Assembly: GCA_903632075.3 (NCBI GenBank)
Contig: CAHIKZ030001778.1
Coordinates: 334,001 to 398,000, forward strand
Reading direction: 5' to 3'
DNA from: Acanthosepion pharaonis
Lineage: Eukaryota > Mollusca > Cephalopoda > Sepiida > Sepiidae
DNA length: 64,000 bases
Part shown: in pieces, positions 32,641 to 47,000 of the stretch
Layout of the letters: each line of letters begins with the position of its first letter
Numbering within the stretch: the stretch's first letter is position 1
Translations under genes and position numbers: made by a program
The notes under the pieces: model-generated
Seen by the model: only the letters and a program-made list of their open reading frames with translations
The model's database searches: none
What the model was told of the DNA's origin: nothing

Positions 32641-35090
32641 TCTGTTTATAGCATTTACTTTAAAAAGTGCTCAATACACTAGACCAATATTATTATTATA
32701 TTTTATTATAAAAGGATTATAAGACTTCTGTTTCGGACAGAGTTGACAAATGGTTCTATTTCAATAGAGACACTGCTGTGAATGTATTTTTCAGGCCTTG
32801 AACCTGACTCATTTCCTTTTTTGAAGGAACTGCTGTGAAAAAACAGAAATCTGGCTTTACTTCTTTTCGTGAAAGCAAAGGATGGGTCAGGTTCTGTGTC
32901 TTCGGATAGAGACAGGTCAAAATTAAAATTACACTAGTGGAGGTGGCTGTTCTTGTTTTTATGTCAGGATACCATCTTTGTCATTCCGGACAGAGGATGA
33001 CGAATAATTGGAGTTAGGCTGTTCCCTGGCGTAAATGACATTTAATTGGTTAATTCTGAAACAACTCATTTTTAATTCTGGTTTTATGGATCCCACCATC
33101 TTTGCTTTGGAAAAACAGACAAGTTTGAGTTAAATTGTCTGTTATTTTAACACCAGACTTCTGTCTTTCGTGACTCATCGTCTGAAAAGAACACTGCAAA
33201 GTATTGAAAACAGACAAGTTTTAATTATGTTTATTGCGAAGACTTTTATTATAATAATAATATTTGACTCAATATAGGTTATATATATATATACATGCTT
33301 TAAAACAGAAAACTGGAGTTAGGCTGTTTCTCTGTCTAGCTTACGACTGAGAACAACTTCTGTCTTTACTAATCAGGTTCCATTAGTAATTGATTTAAAT
33401 CAGCTTGCGACTGAGAAACAATGTGCAGAGGTGAAACTCAGTCCGGGTCTAAATAGACACTGCTTTGAAAAAACAAAAAGGCTGTTCTCTAAGCTGAAGA
33501 CTTCTGTCTTTTTGTCAACACAGTCAGGTTTTTCAACATAGAGACACTGCTGTAAGACAAGTTGGAGTTGACTGTTTCTCTGTCTGGCTTGCGACTGCGA
33601 TGTTACTCAGTACGGTTCTGTCTTCGGATACAAAGACACTTAGTAGTTTAACATTCGACTGAGAAGACTTCTGTCTTCGTGCAGAGAGGGTGACTCAGTC
33701 CGGGTTCTGTCAAAATTGACATTACTGCTGTGAAAAACAGACAAGCTGGAGTTTTAACTATTTCTCTGTCTGGCTTGCATTTACTTCTGTCTTCGTAAGT
33801 GGTCAGGTTCTGTCTTCCGGATAGAGAACACTGCTGTGAAAAACAGACAAGTGGTTAGGCTGTTCTCTGTTGGCTTTCGACTGAAAACTTCTGTCTTCAT
33901 GCCATAACGACTCAGTCCGGGTTCTGTCTTCGGATGAGCATGACACTGCTGTGAAAAAATTCACAAGTATAGTTAGGCTGTTCTCTGTCTGGCTTGCGAC
34001 TGAAGACTTCTGTCTTCGGACAGGAGGGGTGACATACTTGATAAACACTGCTGTGAAAAACAGACAAGTTGGAGTTAGGCTATTTCTTATGTATAATTTA
34101 CTTCTGTCTTCGTGAGGTTAGTCGGGTTATCTTCCGGATAAACATTGTGAAAAACAGATTATGGGTTTCCTCACATGTCGACTGTTGACTTAAGTTCTGT
34201 CTTCAGGCAGAGGTAGTGGTGCGACCGATAAAAACAGAAAAACAAGTTGGAGTTAGGCAGTTCTCTGTCTGGCTTGCGACGTGAAGTGACTCAGAGGTTC
34301 TGTCTTCGGATACACTGCTGTGAAAAACAGACAAGTTGGAGTTAGGCTGTTCTCTGTCTGGCTTGCGACAGAAGACTTCTGTCTTCGTGCAGAGAGTGAC
34401 TCGTTCAGGGGTTCTGTCTTCGGTTGAAAACAGACAAGTTGGAGTTAGGCTGTTCTCTGTCTGGCTTGCGACAGAAGACTTCTGTCTTCGTGCACAGAAC
34501 TTGACACAGTCCGGGTTCTGTCTTCGGATAGAGACACTGCTGTGAAAAAACAGACAAGTTGGAGTTAGGCTGTTCTCTGTCTCTAAAGACTTCTGTCTTC
34601 ATGCAGAGGTGACACAGTCCGGGTTCTGTCTACGGATAGAACACTGCTGTGAAAAACAGAGGTTCGTGAATAGTTCTGTCTTCTCAGATAGAACACTGCT
34701 GTGAAAAACAGGTTCACAAGCTGTTCTCTGTCTTGCGGTTAGAGACACTGACAGACGGACTAGCTGACTCAGATCGGGTTCTGTCTTCGGATGGACACTT
34801 GAGAAAAACAGACAAGTTGGAACCACTGTTCTCTTCTGGCTTGCGGGGGCAGGGTTCTGTGACCAGTAACCTAGGTGACTCAGTCCGGGTTTCTGTCTTG
34901 ACGATAGAACACTGCTGTAATCGGAAACAGACAAGTTGGATGAAGGCTGTTCTCTGTCCGGCTTTCGACTTTAGAAGACTTCTGTCTTCGTGCAGAGGAG
35001 TGACTCAGTCCAAGGTTCTGTCTTCGGATAGGATGACACTGCTGTGAAAAACACAAGTTGGAGTTAGGCTGTCTCTGTCTGGCTTGACGA
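32600..35090. repeat. Left inner margin: mosaic of block T and the 119-bp satellite
   Basis: Segments of 24083-25200 appear in order (ATTAAAATTACACTAGTGGA at about 32922, ACTTAGTAGTTTAACAT at about 33648, GCCATAACGA and ATGAGCATGA at about 33901-33940) separated by satellite pieces. Satellite content rises to the right until nearly complete monomers begin near 34200-35090. Confidence 0.8.
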
Positions 35091-38000
35091 CTGAAGACTT
35101 CTGTCTTCGGACATTTCAGTCCAGGTTCTGTCTTCGGATGACACTGCTGTGAAAAACAGACAAGTTGGAGTTAGGCTGTTCTCTGTCTGACTTGCGACTG
35201 AGAAGACTTCTGTCTTCGGACAGGTGACTCAGTCAGGTTCTAATCTTCGGATAGAGACACTGCTGTGAAAAACAGACAAGTTGGAGTTAGGCTGTTCTCT
35301 GTCTGGCTTGCGACTGAGAAGACTTCTGTCTTCGGACAGAGGGTGACTCAGTCGGGTTCTGTCTTCGGATAGAGACACTGCTGTGAAAAACAGACAAGTT
35401 GGAGTTAGGGCTGTTCTCTGTCTGGCTTGCGACTGAGAAGACTTCTGTCTTCGGACAGAGGGTGACTCAGTCCGGGTTTCTGTCTTCGGATAGAGACACT
35501 GCTGTGAGAAAAACAGACAAGTTTGGAGTTAGGCTGTTCTCTGTCTGAGACTTGCGACTGAAGACTTCTGACTTCGCTTTTGACAGAGGGTGACTCAGTC
35601 CGGGTTCTGTCTTCGGATAGAGACACTGCTGTGAAAAACAGACAAGTTGGAGTTAGGCTGTTCTCTGTCTGGCTTGCGACTGAGAAGACTTCTGTCTTCG
35701 GACAGAGGGTGACTCAGTCCAGGTTCTGTCTTCGGATAGAGACACTGCTGTGAAAAACAGACAAGTTGGAGTTAGGCTGTTCTCTGTTATTTACGACTGA
35801 GACTTCTGTCTTCGTGCAGGGGGTGACTCAGTCCGGGTTCTGTCTTCGGATGAGACACTGGACAGACAAGTTGGAGTTAGGCTGTTCTCTGTCTGGCTTC
35901 AGAAGACTTCTGTCTTCGTGCAGAGGTGACTCAGTCCGGGTTCTGTCTTCGGATAGAGACACTGCTGTGAAAAACAGACAAGTTGGAGTTAGGCTGTTCT
36001 CTGTCTGGCTTGCGACTGAGAAGACTTCTGTCTTCGTGCAGAGGGTGACACAGTCCGGGTTCTGTCTTCGGATAGAGACACTGCTGTGAAAAACAGACAA
36101 GTTGGAGTTAGGCTGTTCTCTGTCTGGCTTGCGACTGAGAAGACTTCTGTCTTCGTGCAGAGGGTGACTCAGTCCGGGTTCTGTCTTCGGATAGAGACAC
36201 TGCTGTGAAAAACAGACAAGTTGGAGTTAGGCTGTTCTCTGTCTGGCTTGCGACTGAGAAGACTTCTGACTTCGGACAGAGGGTGACTCAGTCCGGGTTC
36301 TGTCTTCGGATAGAGACACTGCTGTGAAAAACAGACAAGTTGGAGTTAGGCTGTTCTCTGTCTGGCTTGCGACTGAGAAGACTTCTGTCTTCGGACAGAG
36401 GGTGACTCAGTCCGGGTTCTGTCTTCGGATAGAGACACTGCTGTGAAAAAAACAGACAAGTTGGAGTTAGGCTGTTCTCTGTCTGGCTTGCGACTGAGAA
36501 GGAAGACTTCTGTCTTCGGACAGAGGGTGACTCAGTCCGGGTTCTGTCTTCGGATAGAGACACTGCTGTGAAAAACAGACAAGTTGGAGTTAGGGCTGTT
36601 CTCTGTCTGGCTTGCGACTGAGAAGACTTCTGTCTTCGTGCAGAGGGTGACTCAGTCAGGTTCTGTCTTCGGATAGAGACACTGCTGTGAAAAACAGACA
36701 AGTTGGAGTTAGGCTGTTCTCTGTCTGGCTTGCGACTGAGAAGACTGTTCGGACAGAGGGTGACTCAGTCCGGGTTCTGTCTTCGGATAGAGACACTGCT
36801 GTGAAAAACAGACAAGTTGGAGTTAGGCTGTTCTTCGAAGACACTTCGGAGGGTGACTCAGTCCGGGTTCTGTCTTCGGATAGAGACACTGCTGTGAAAA
36901 AACAGACAAGTTGGAGTTAGGCTGTTCTCTGTCTAGGCTGGAGAAGTTCTCTCTTCTGTCTGGCGGGTTCTGTTTTCGGATAGAGACACTGCTGAAAAAA
37001 CAGACAGAAGTTAGGCTGTTCTCTGTCTGGCTTGCGACTGGACAGACAGGGTGACTCAGTCCGGGTTCTGTCTTCGGATAGAGACACTGCTGTGAAAAAC
37101 AGACAAGTTGGAGTTAGGCTGTTCTCTGTCTGGCTTGCGACTGAGAAGACTTCTGTCTTCGGACAGAGGGTGACTCAGTCCAGGTTCTGTCTTCGGATAG
37201 AGACACTGCTGTGAAAAACAGACAAGTTGGAGTTAGGCTGTTCTCTGTCTGGCTTGCGACTGAGAAGACTTCTGTCTTCGGACAGAGGGTGACTCAGTCC
37301 GGGTTCTGTCTTCGGATAGAGACACTGCTGTGAAAAACAGACAAGTTGGAGTTAGGCTGTTCTCTGTCTGGCTTGCGACTGAGAAGACTTCTGTCTTCGT
37401 GCAGAGGGTGACTCAGTCCGGGTTCTGTCTTCGGATAGAAAAACAGACTTCTGTTCTCTGTGTGCGACTGAGAAGACTTCTGTCTTCGTGCAAAAGGTTC
37501 TGTCTTCGGATAGACAGAAAAACAGACAAGTTGGAGTTAGGCTGTTCTCTGTCTGGCTTTCGACTGAGAAGACTTCTGTCTTCGTGCAGAGGGTGACACA
37601 GTCCGGGTTCTGTCTTCGGATAGAGACACTGCTGTGAAAAAAACAGACAAGTTGGAGTTAGGCTGTTCTCTGTCTGGCTTGCGACTGAGAAGACTTCTGT
37701 CTTCGGACAGAGGGTGACTCAGTCCGGGTTCTGTCTTCGGATAGAGACACTGCTGTGAAAAACAGACAAGTTGGAGTTAGGCTGTTCTCTGTCTGGCTTG
37801 CGACTGAGAAGACTTCTGTCTTCGGACAGAGGGTGACTCAGTCCGGGTTCTGTCTTCGGATAGAGACACTGCTGTGAAAAACAGAATTAAGTTGGAGTTA
37901 GGGCTGTTCTCTGTCTGGCTTGCGACTGAGAAGACTTCTGTCTTCGGACAGAGGGTGACTCAGTCGGGTTCTGTCTTCGGATAGAGACACTGCTGTGAAA

Positions 38001-41000
38001 AACAGACAGAAGTTGGAGTTAGGCTGTTCTCTGTCTGGGCTTGCGACTGAGAAGACTTCTGTCTTCGGACAGAGGGTGACTCAGTCCGGGTTCTGTCTTC
38101 GGATAGAGACACTGCTGTGAAAAACAGACAAGTTGGAGTTAGGCTGTTCTCTGTCTGGCTTGCGACTGAGAAGACTTCTGTCTTCGGACAGAGGGTGACT
38201 CAGTCCGGGTTCTGTCTTCGGATAGAGACACTGCTGTGAAAAACAGATGTTGGAGTTAGGCTGTTCTCTGTCTGGCTTGCGACTGAGACTCCAGACTTCT
38301 GTCTTCGGACAGAGGTAGGACTCAGTCCTGGGTTCTGTCTTCGGATAGAGACACTGCTGTGAAAAACAGACTCTGGAGTTAGGCTGTTCTCTGTCTGGCT
38401 TGCGACTGAGAAGACTTCTGTCTTCGTGCAGAGGGTGACTCAGTCCGGTTCTGCCTTCGGATAGAGACACTGCTGTGAAAAACAGACAAGTTGGGTTAGG
38501 CTGAGGGAAGACTTCTGTCTTAGTCAGAGGTGACACAGTCCGGGTTCTGTCTTCGGTTAGAGACACTGCTGTGCAGAAAACAGACAAGTTGGAGTTAGGC
38601 TGTTCTCTGTCTGGCTTGCGACTGAGAAGACTTCTGTCTTCGGACAGAGGGTGACTCAGTCCGGGTTCTGTCTTCGGATAGAGACACTGCTGTGAAAAAC
38701 AGACTAGCTGGAGTTAGGCTGTTCTCTGTCTGGCTTGCGACTGAGAAGACTTCTGTCTTCGTGCAGAGGGTGACTCAGTCCGGGTTCTGTCTTCGGATAG
38801 AGACACTGCTGTGAAAAACAGACAAGTTGGAGTTAGGCTGTTCTCTGTCTGGCTTGCGACTGAGAAGACTTCTGTCTTCGGACAGAGAGTGACTCAGTCC
38901 GGGTTCTGTCTTCGGATAGAGACACTGCTGTGAAAAACAGACAAGTTGGAGTTAGGCTGTTCTCTGTCTGGCTGAGAAGACTTCTGACTTCGGACAGAGG
39001 GTGACTCAGTCGGGTTCTGTCTTCGGATAGAGACACTGCTGTGAAAAACAGACAAGTTGGGTTAGGCTGTTCTCTGTCTGGCTTGCGACTGAGAAGACTT
39101 CTGTCTTCAGACAGAGGTGACTCAGTCCGGGTTCTGTTTCGGTTAGAGACACTGCTGTGGGTTGGAGTTAGGCTGTTCTCTGTCTGGATAGAGACAGAGG
39201 TGACTCAGTCCGGGGTTCTGTCTTCGGATAGAGACACTGCTGTGAAAAAACAGACAAGTTGGAGTTAGGCTGTTCTCTGTCTGGCTTGCGACTGAGAAGA
39301 CTTCTGTCTTCGGACAGAGGGTGACTCAGTCCGGGTTCTGTCTTCGGATAGAGACACTGCTGTGAAAAAAACAGACAAGTTGGAGTTAGGCTGTTCTCTG
39401 TCTGGCTTTCGGATAGAACACTGCTGTGAAAAACGACTGAGAAGGCTGTTCTCTGTCTTCGGACAGAGGGTGACGTGCAGTCCAGGGTTCTGTCTTCGGA
39501 TAGAGACACTGCTGTGAAAAACAGACAAGTTGGGTTAGGCTGTTCTCTGTCTGGCTTGCGACTGAGAAGACTTCTGTCTTCTTGCGGAGGGTGACTCAGT
39601 CCGGGTTCTGTCTTCGGATAGAGACACTGCTGTGAAAAACAGACAAGTTGGAGTTAGGCTGTTCTCTGTCTGGCTTTGCGACTGAGAAGACTTCTGTCTT
39701 CGTGCAGAGGGTGACTCAGTCCGGTTCTGTCTTCGGATAGAGACACTGCTGTGAAAAACAGACAAGTTGGAGTTAGGGCTGTTCTCTGTCTGGCTTGCGA
39801 CTGAGAAGACTTCTGTCTTCGGACAGAGGGTGACTCAGTCCGGTTCTGTCTTCGGATAGAGACACTGCTGTGAAAACAGAAAGTTGGAGTTAGGCTGTTC
39901 TCTGTCTGGCTTGCGACTGAGAAGACTTCTGTCTTCGTGCAGAGGGGGTGACTCAGTCCGGGTTCTGTCTTCGGATAGAGACACTGCTGTGAAAAACAGA
40001 CAAGTTGGAGTTAGGGCTGTTCTCTGTCTGGCTTGCGACTGAGAAGACTTCTGTCTTCGGACAGAGGGTGACTCAGTCCGGGTTCTGTCTTCGGATAGAG
40101 ACACTGCTGTGAAAAACAGACAAGTTGGAGTTAGGCTGTTCTCTGTCTGGCTTTGCGACTGAGAAGACTTCTGTCTTCGGACAGAGAGGTGACTCAGTCC
40201 GGTTCTGTCTTCGGATAGAGACACTGCTGTGAAAAACAGACAAGTTGGAGTTAGGGCTGTTCTCTGTCTGGCTTTGCGACTGAGAAGACTTCTGTCTTCG
40301 GACAGAGGTGACTCAGTCGGGTTCTGTCTTCGGATAGAGACACTGCTGTGAAAAAACAGACAAGTTGGAGTTAGGGCTGTTCTCTGTCTGGCTTGCGACT
40401 GAGAAGACTTCTGTCTTCGGACAGAGGGTGACTCAGTCCGGGTTCTGTCTGTGGAAAGAGACACTGCTGTTCTCTGTGAAAAACAGACTTCTGTTGGAGG
40501 TTCCGGGGCTGTTCTCTGTCTGTTCTTGCGACTGAGAAGACTTCTGTCTTCGGACAGAGGGTGACTCAGTCCGGGTTCTGTCTTCGGATAGAGACACTGC
40601 TGTGAAAAACAGACAAGTTGGAGTTAGGCTGTTCTCTGTCTGAGAAGGCTTGCGACTGAGAGGGCAAGACTTCTGTCTTTGGACAGAGTGACTCAGTCCG
40701 GGTTCTGTCTTCGGATAGAGACACTGCTGTGAAAAACAGACAAGTTGGAGTTAGGCTGTTCTCTGCTTGCGACTGAGAAGACTTCTGTCTTCGGACAGAG
40801 GGTGACTCAGTCCGGGTTCTGTCTTCGGATAGAGACACTGCTGTGAAAAACAGACAAGTTGGAGTTAGGCTGTTCTCTGTCTGGCTTGCGACTGAGAAGA
40901 CTTCTGTCTTCGGAGAGGGTGACTCAGTCCAGGTTCTGTCTTCGGATAGAGACACTGCTGTGAAAAACAGACAAGTTGGAGTTAGGCTGTTCTCTGTCTG

Positions 41001-44000
41001 GCTTGTGACTGAGAAGACTTCTGTCTTCGTGCAGAGGGTGACTCAGTCCAGGTTCTGTCTTCGGATAGAGACACTGCTGTGAAAAAAACAGACAAGTTGG
41101 AGTTAGGGCTGTTCTCTGTCTGGCTTGTGACTGAGAAGATTTCTGTCTTCGGACAGAGGGTGACACAGTCCGGTTCTGTCTTCGGATAGAGACACTGCTG
41201 TGAAAAACAGACAAGTTGGAGTTAGGCTGTTCTCTGTCTGGCTTGTCTTCGGACTGAGAAGACTTTCTGTCTTCGTGCAGAGGGTGACTCAGTCCGGGTT
41301 CTGTCTTCGGATAGAGACACTGCTGTGAAAAACAGACAAGTTGGAGTTAGGCTGTTCGCTGTCTGGCTTGCGACTGAGAAGACTTCTGTCTTCGGACAGA
41401 GGGTGACTCAGTCCGGGTTCTGTCTTCGGATAGAGACACTGCTGTGAAAAACAGACAAGTTGGAGTTGGCTGTTCTCTGGCTGTTGCGACTGAGAAGACT
41501 TCTGTCTTCGGCAGACTGAGAAGTCCGGTTCTGTCTTCGGATAGAGACACTTCGGACAAGTTGGAGGGTGTTCTCTGTCCGGGACTTCTGTCTTCGGATA
41601 GAGTCCGTGTTCTGTCTTCGGATAGAAAACAGACAAGTTGGAGTTAGGCTGTTCTGTCTGGCTTACGACTGAAGACTTCTTGCAGGGTGACTCAGTCCGG
41701 GTTCTGTTTTCGGATAGAGACACTGCTGTGAAAAACAGACAAGTTGGAGGGCTGTTCTCTGTCTGGCTTCGACTGAAGACTTCTGTCTTCGGATAGGGGT
41801 GACTCAGTCCGGTTCTGTCTTCGGTAGAGACTAATGTGAAAACAGACAAGTTGGAGTTAGGCTGTTCTCTGTCTGGTCTGTCTTCGGACAGAGGGTGACT
41901 CAGTCCGGGTTCTGTCTTCGATAGTCCGGTTCTGTCTTCGGATAGAGACACTGCTGTGAAAACAGACAAGTTGGAGTTAGGCTGTTCTCTGTCTGGCTTG
42001 CGACTGAGAAGACTTCTGTCTTCGTGCAGAGGGTGACTCAGTCCGGGTTCTGTCTTCGGATAGAGACACTGCTGTGCAGAAAAACAGACAAGTTGGAGTT
42101 AGGCTGTTCTCTGTCTGGTTTGCGACTGAGAAGACTTCTGTCTTCGGACAGAGGTGACTCAGTCCGGGTTCTGTCTTCGGATAGAGACACTGCTTGCGAC
42201 TGAGAAAACAGACAGAGTTGGAGTTAGGCTGTTCTCTGTCTGGCTTGCGACTGAGAAGACTTCTGTCTTCGGACAGAGGGTGACTCAGTCCTGGAGGTTC
42301 TGTCTTCGGATAGAGACACTGCTGTGAAAAACAGACAAGTTGGAGTTAGGCTGTTCTCTGTCTGGCTTTGCGACTGAGAAGACTTCTGTCTTCGGACAGA
42401 GGGTGACTCAGTCCGGGTTCTGTCTTCGGATAGAGACACTGCTGTGAAAAACAGACAAGTTGGAGTTAGGGCTGTTCTCTGAAAAACTTGCGACTGAGAA
42501 GACTTCTGTCTTCGGCAGAGGGTGACTCAGTCCGGGTTCTGTCTTCGGATAGAGACACTGCTGTGAAAAACAGACAAGTTGGAGTTAGGCTGTTCTCTGT
42601 CTGGCTTGCGACTGAGAAGACTTCTGTCTTCGGACAGAGGGTGACTCAGTCCGGGTTCTGTCTTCGGATAGAGACACTGCTGTGAAAAACAGACAAGTTG
42701 GAGTTAGGCTGTTCTCTGTCTGGCTTGCGACTGAGAAGACTTCTGTCTTCGTGCAGAGGGTGACTCAGTCCGGGTTCTGTCTTCGGATAGAGACACTGCT
42801 GTGAAAAACAGACAAGTTGGAGTTAGGCTGTTCTCTGTCTGGCTTGCGACTGAGAAGACTGAGAAGACTTCTCGGACAGACTTCGGACAGAGGTCAGTCC
42901 GGGTTCTATCTTCGGATAGAGACAGAGGGTTGGAGTTAGGCATTTCTGTCTGGCTTGCGACTGAGAAGACTTCTGTTCGTGCATAGAGACACTGTCTTCG
43001 GATAGAGACACTGCTGTGAAAACAGACAAGTTGGAGTTAGGCTGTTCTCTGTCTGGCTTGCGACTGAGAAGACTTCTGTCTTCGGACAGAGGGTGACTCA
43101 GTCCGGGTTCTGTCTTCGGATAGAGACACTGCTGTGATAAAAACAGACAAGTTGGAGTTAGGCTGTTCTCTGTCTGGCTTGCGACTGAGAAGACTTCTGT
43201 CTTCGGACAGAGGGTGACTCAGTCAGGTTCTGTCTTCGGATAGAGACACTGCTGTGAAAAAACAGACAAGTTGAGTTAGGCTGTTCTCTGTCTGGCTTGC
43301 GACTGAGAAGACTTCTGTCTTCGGACAGAGGGGTGACCAGTCCGGGTTCTGTCTTCGGTTAGAGACACTGCTGTGAAAACAGACAAGTTGGAGTTAAATT
43401 GGACTGTTCTCTGTCAGTCCGGGCTTGCGACTGAAAAAACAGAAGACTTCTGTCTTCGTGCAGAGGGTGACTCAGTCCGGTTCTGTCTTCGGATAGAGAC
43501 ACTGCTGTGAAAAACAGACTAGTTGGAGTTAGGCTGTTCTCTGTCTGGCTTGCGACTGAAGACTTCTGTCTTCGTGCAGAGGGTGACTCAGTCCGGGTTC
43601 TGTCTTCGGATAGAGACACTGCTGTGAAAAACAGACAAGTTGGAGTTAGGCTGTTCTCTGTCTATTTGCGACTGAGAAGACTTCTGTCTTCGGACAGAGG
43701 GTGACTCAGTCCGGGTTCTGTCTTCGGATAGAGACACTGCTGTGAAAAACAGACAAGTTGGAGTTAGGCTGTTCTCTGTCTGGCTTGCGACTGAGAAGAC
43801 TTCTGTCTTCGTGCAGAGGGTGACTCAGTCCGGGTTCTGTCTTCGGATAGAGACACTGCTGAAAAAACAGACAAGTTGGAGTTAGGGCTGTTCTCTGTCT
43901 GGCTTGCGACTGAGAAGACTTCTGTCTTCGGACAGAGGGTGACTCAGTCCGGGTTCTGTCTTCGGATAGAGACACTGCTGCCAGAAAAAACAGACAAGTT

Positions 44001-47000
44001 GGAGTTAGGCTGTTCTCTGTCTGGCTTGCGACTGAGAAGTCCGGGTTCTGTCTTCGATAGAGACAGAGGGTGACTCAGTCCGGGTTCTGTCTTCGGATAG
44101 AGACACTGCTGTGAAAAACAGACAAGTTGGAGTTAGGCTGTTCTCTGTCTGGCAGGCGACTGAGAAGACTTCTGTCTTCGGACAGAGGGTGCAGAGGATA
44201 GAGACACTGCTGTGAAAAACAGACAAGTTGGAGTTAGGGCTGTTCTTCGGATAACTTCTGTCTTCGGACAGAGGGTGACCAGTGCTGTGAAGACAACTGT
44301 GAAAAGACAAGTTGGAGTTAGGCTGTTCTCTGTCTGGCTTGCGACTGAGAAGACTTCTGTCTTCGGACAGAGGGTGACTCAGTCCGGTTCTGTCTTCGGA
44401 TAGAGACACTGCTGTGAAAACAGACAAGTTGGAGTTAGGGCTGTTCTCTGTCTGGCTTGCGACTGAGAAGACTTCTCCGGGTCTTCTTCCGGATAGAGAG
44501 AGGGTGACTAGGGCAGTCTCTGTCTGGTTCTGTCTTCTTCGGATAGAGACACTGCTGTCTTGAAAAACAGAAAAAACAAGTTGGAGTTAGGCTGTTCTCT
44601 GTCTGGCTTGCGACTGAGAAGACTTCTGACTTCGGACAGAGGGTGACTCAGTCCGGGTTCTGTCTTCGGATAGAGACACTGCTGTGAAAAACAGACAAGT
44701 TGGAGTTAGGCTGTTCTCTGTCTGGCTTGCGACTGAGAAGACTTCTGTCTTCGTGCAGAGGGTGACTCCAGTCCGGGTTCTGTCTTCGGATAGAGACACT
44801 GCTGTGAAAACAGACAAGTTGGAGTTAGGCTGTTCTCTGTCTGGCTTATGACTGAGAAGACTTCTGTCTTCGTGCAGAGGGTGACTCAGTCCGGGTTCTG
44901 TCTTCGGATAGAGACACTGCTGTGAAAAACAGACAAGTTGGAGTTAGGCTGTTCTCTGTCTGGCTTGCGACTGAGAAGACTTCTGTCTTCGTGCAGAGGG
45001 TGACTCAGTCCGGGTTCTGTCTTCGGATAGAGACACTGCTGTGAAAAACAGACAAGTTGGAGTTAGGCTGTTCTCTGTCTGGCTTGCGACTGAGAAGACT
45101 TCTGTCTTCGTGCAGAGGGTGACTCAGTCCGGGTTCTGTCTTCGAAGATAGAGACACTGCTGTGAAAAACAGACAAGTTGGAGTTAGGCTGTTCTCTGTC
45201 TGGCTTTGACTGAGAAGACTGTCTTCGGAAGACTCAGTCCGGGTTCTGTCTTCGGATTCGTTGCAGTTAGGGCTGTTCTCTGTCTGGGGACTGAGAAGAC
45301 TGCAGAGGGTGACTCAGGGTTCTGTCTTCGGATAGAGACACTGCTGTGAAAAACAGACAAGTTGGAGTTAGGGCTGTTCTCTGTCTGGCTTGCGACTGAG
45401 AAGACTTCTGTCTTCGTGACAGAGGGTGACTCAGTCCGGGTTCTGTCTTCGGATAGAGACACTGCTGTGAAAAACAGACAAGTTGGAGTTAGGCTGTTCT
45501 CTGTCTGGCTTGCGACTGAGAAGACTTCTGTCTTCGGACAGAGGGTGACTCCAGTCCGGGTTCTGTCTTCGGATAGAGACACTGCTGTGAAAAACAGACA
45601 AGTTGGAGTTAGGCTGTTCTCTGTCTGGCTTGCGACTGAGAAGACTTCTGTCTTCGGACAGAGGGTGACTCAGTCCGGGTTCTGTCTTCGGATAGAGACA
45701 CTGCTGTGAAAAACAGACAAGTTGGAGTTAGGCTGTTCTCTGTCTGGCTTGCGACTGAGAAGACTTCTGTCTTCGGACAGAGGGTGACTCAGTCGGGTTC
45801 TGTCTTCGGATAGAGACACTGCTGTGAAAAACAGACAAGTTGGAGTTAGGCTGTTCTCTGTCTGGCTTGCGACTGAGAAGACTTCTGTCTTCGTGCAGAG
45901 GGTGACTCAGTCCGGTTCTGTCTTCGGATAGAGACACTGCTGTGAAAACAGACAAGTTGGAGTTAGGCTGTTCTCTGTCTGGCTTGCGACTGAGAAGACT
46001 TCTGTCTTCGGACAGAGGGTGACTCAGTCCGGGTTCTGTCTTCGGATAGAGACACTGCTGTGAAAAACAGACAAGTTGGAGTTAGGCTTGTTGAGAAGAT
46101 TTCTGTCTTGGCTTCCGGGTTCTGACTGAGAACACTGCTTGAAAAACAGACAAGTTGGGGTTGCTGTTCTCTGTCTGGTTTCGTGCAGACTGGAAGTCCT
46201 TCTGTCTTCGGACAGAGGGTGACTCAGTCAGGTTCTGTCTTCGGATAGAGACACTTTACTGAAAAACAGACAAGTTGGAGTTAGGCTGTTCTCTGTCTGG
46301 CTTGCGACTGAGAAGACTTCTGTCTATATGCAGAGGGTGACTCAGTATGGTTCTGTCTTCGGATAGAGACACTGCTGTGAAAAACAGACAAGTTGGAGTT
46401 AGGCTGTTCTCTGTCTGGCTTGCGACTGAAGACTTCTGTCTTCGGACAGAGGGTGACTCAGTCCGGGTTCTGTCTTCGGATAGAGACACTGCTGTGAAAA
46501 ACAGACAAGTTGGAGTTAGGCTGTTCTCTGTCTATTTCTGACTTTGACAGAGGGTGATAGAAGACTTCTGTCTTCGGACAGACTGAGGTGACTCAGTCAG
46601 AGGGTTCTGTCTTCGGATAGAGACACTGCTGTGAAAAACAGACAAGTTGGAGTTAGGCTGTTTCTGTCTGGCTTGCGACTGAGAAGACTTCTGTCTTCGG
46701 ACAGAGGGTGACTCAGTCCGGGTTCTGTCTTCGGATAGAGACACTGCTGTGAAAAACAGACAAGTTGGAGTTAGGCTGTTCTCTGTCTGGCTTGCGACTG
46801 AGAAGACTTCTGTCTTTCAGAGGTGCAGTCCGGCCCTGTCTTCGGATGACTGCAGTCCAAGTTGGGTTCTTTCTGTTCGGATGAGAAGACTTTGTCTTCG
46901 GACAGAGGGTGACAGTGGTTCTGTCTTCGGATAAAAACAAACAGACAAGTTGGAGTTAGGCTGTTCTCTGTCTGGCTTGCGACTGAGAAGACTTCTGTCT

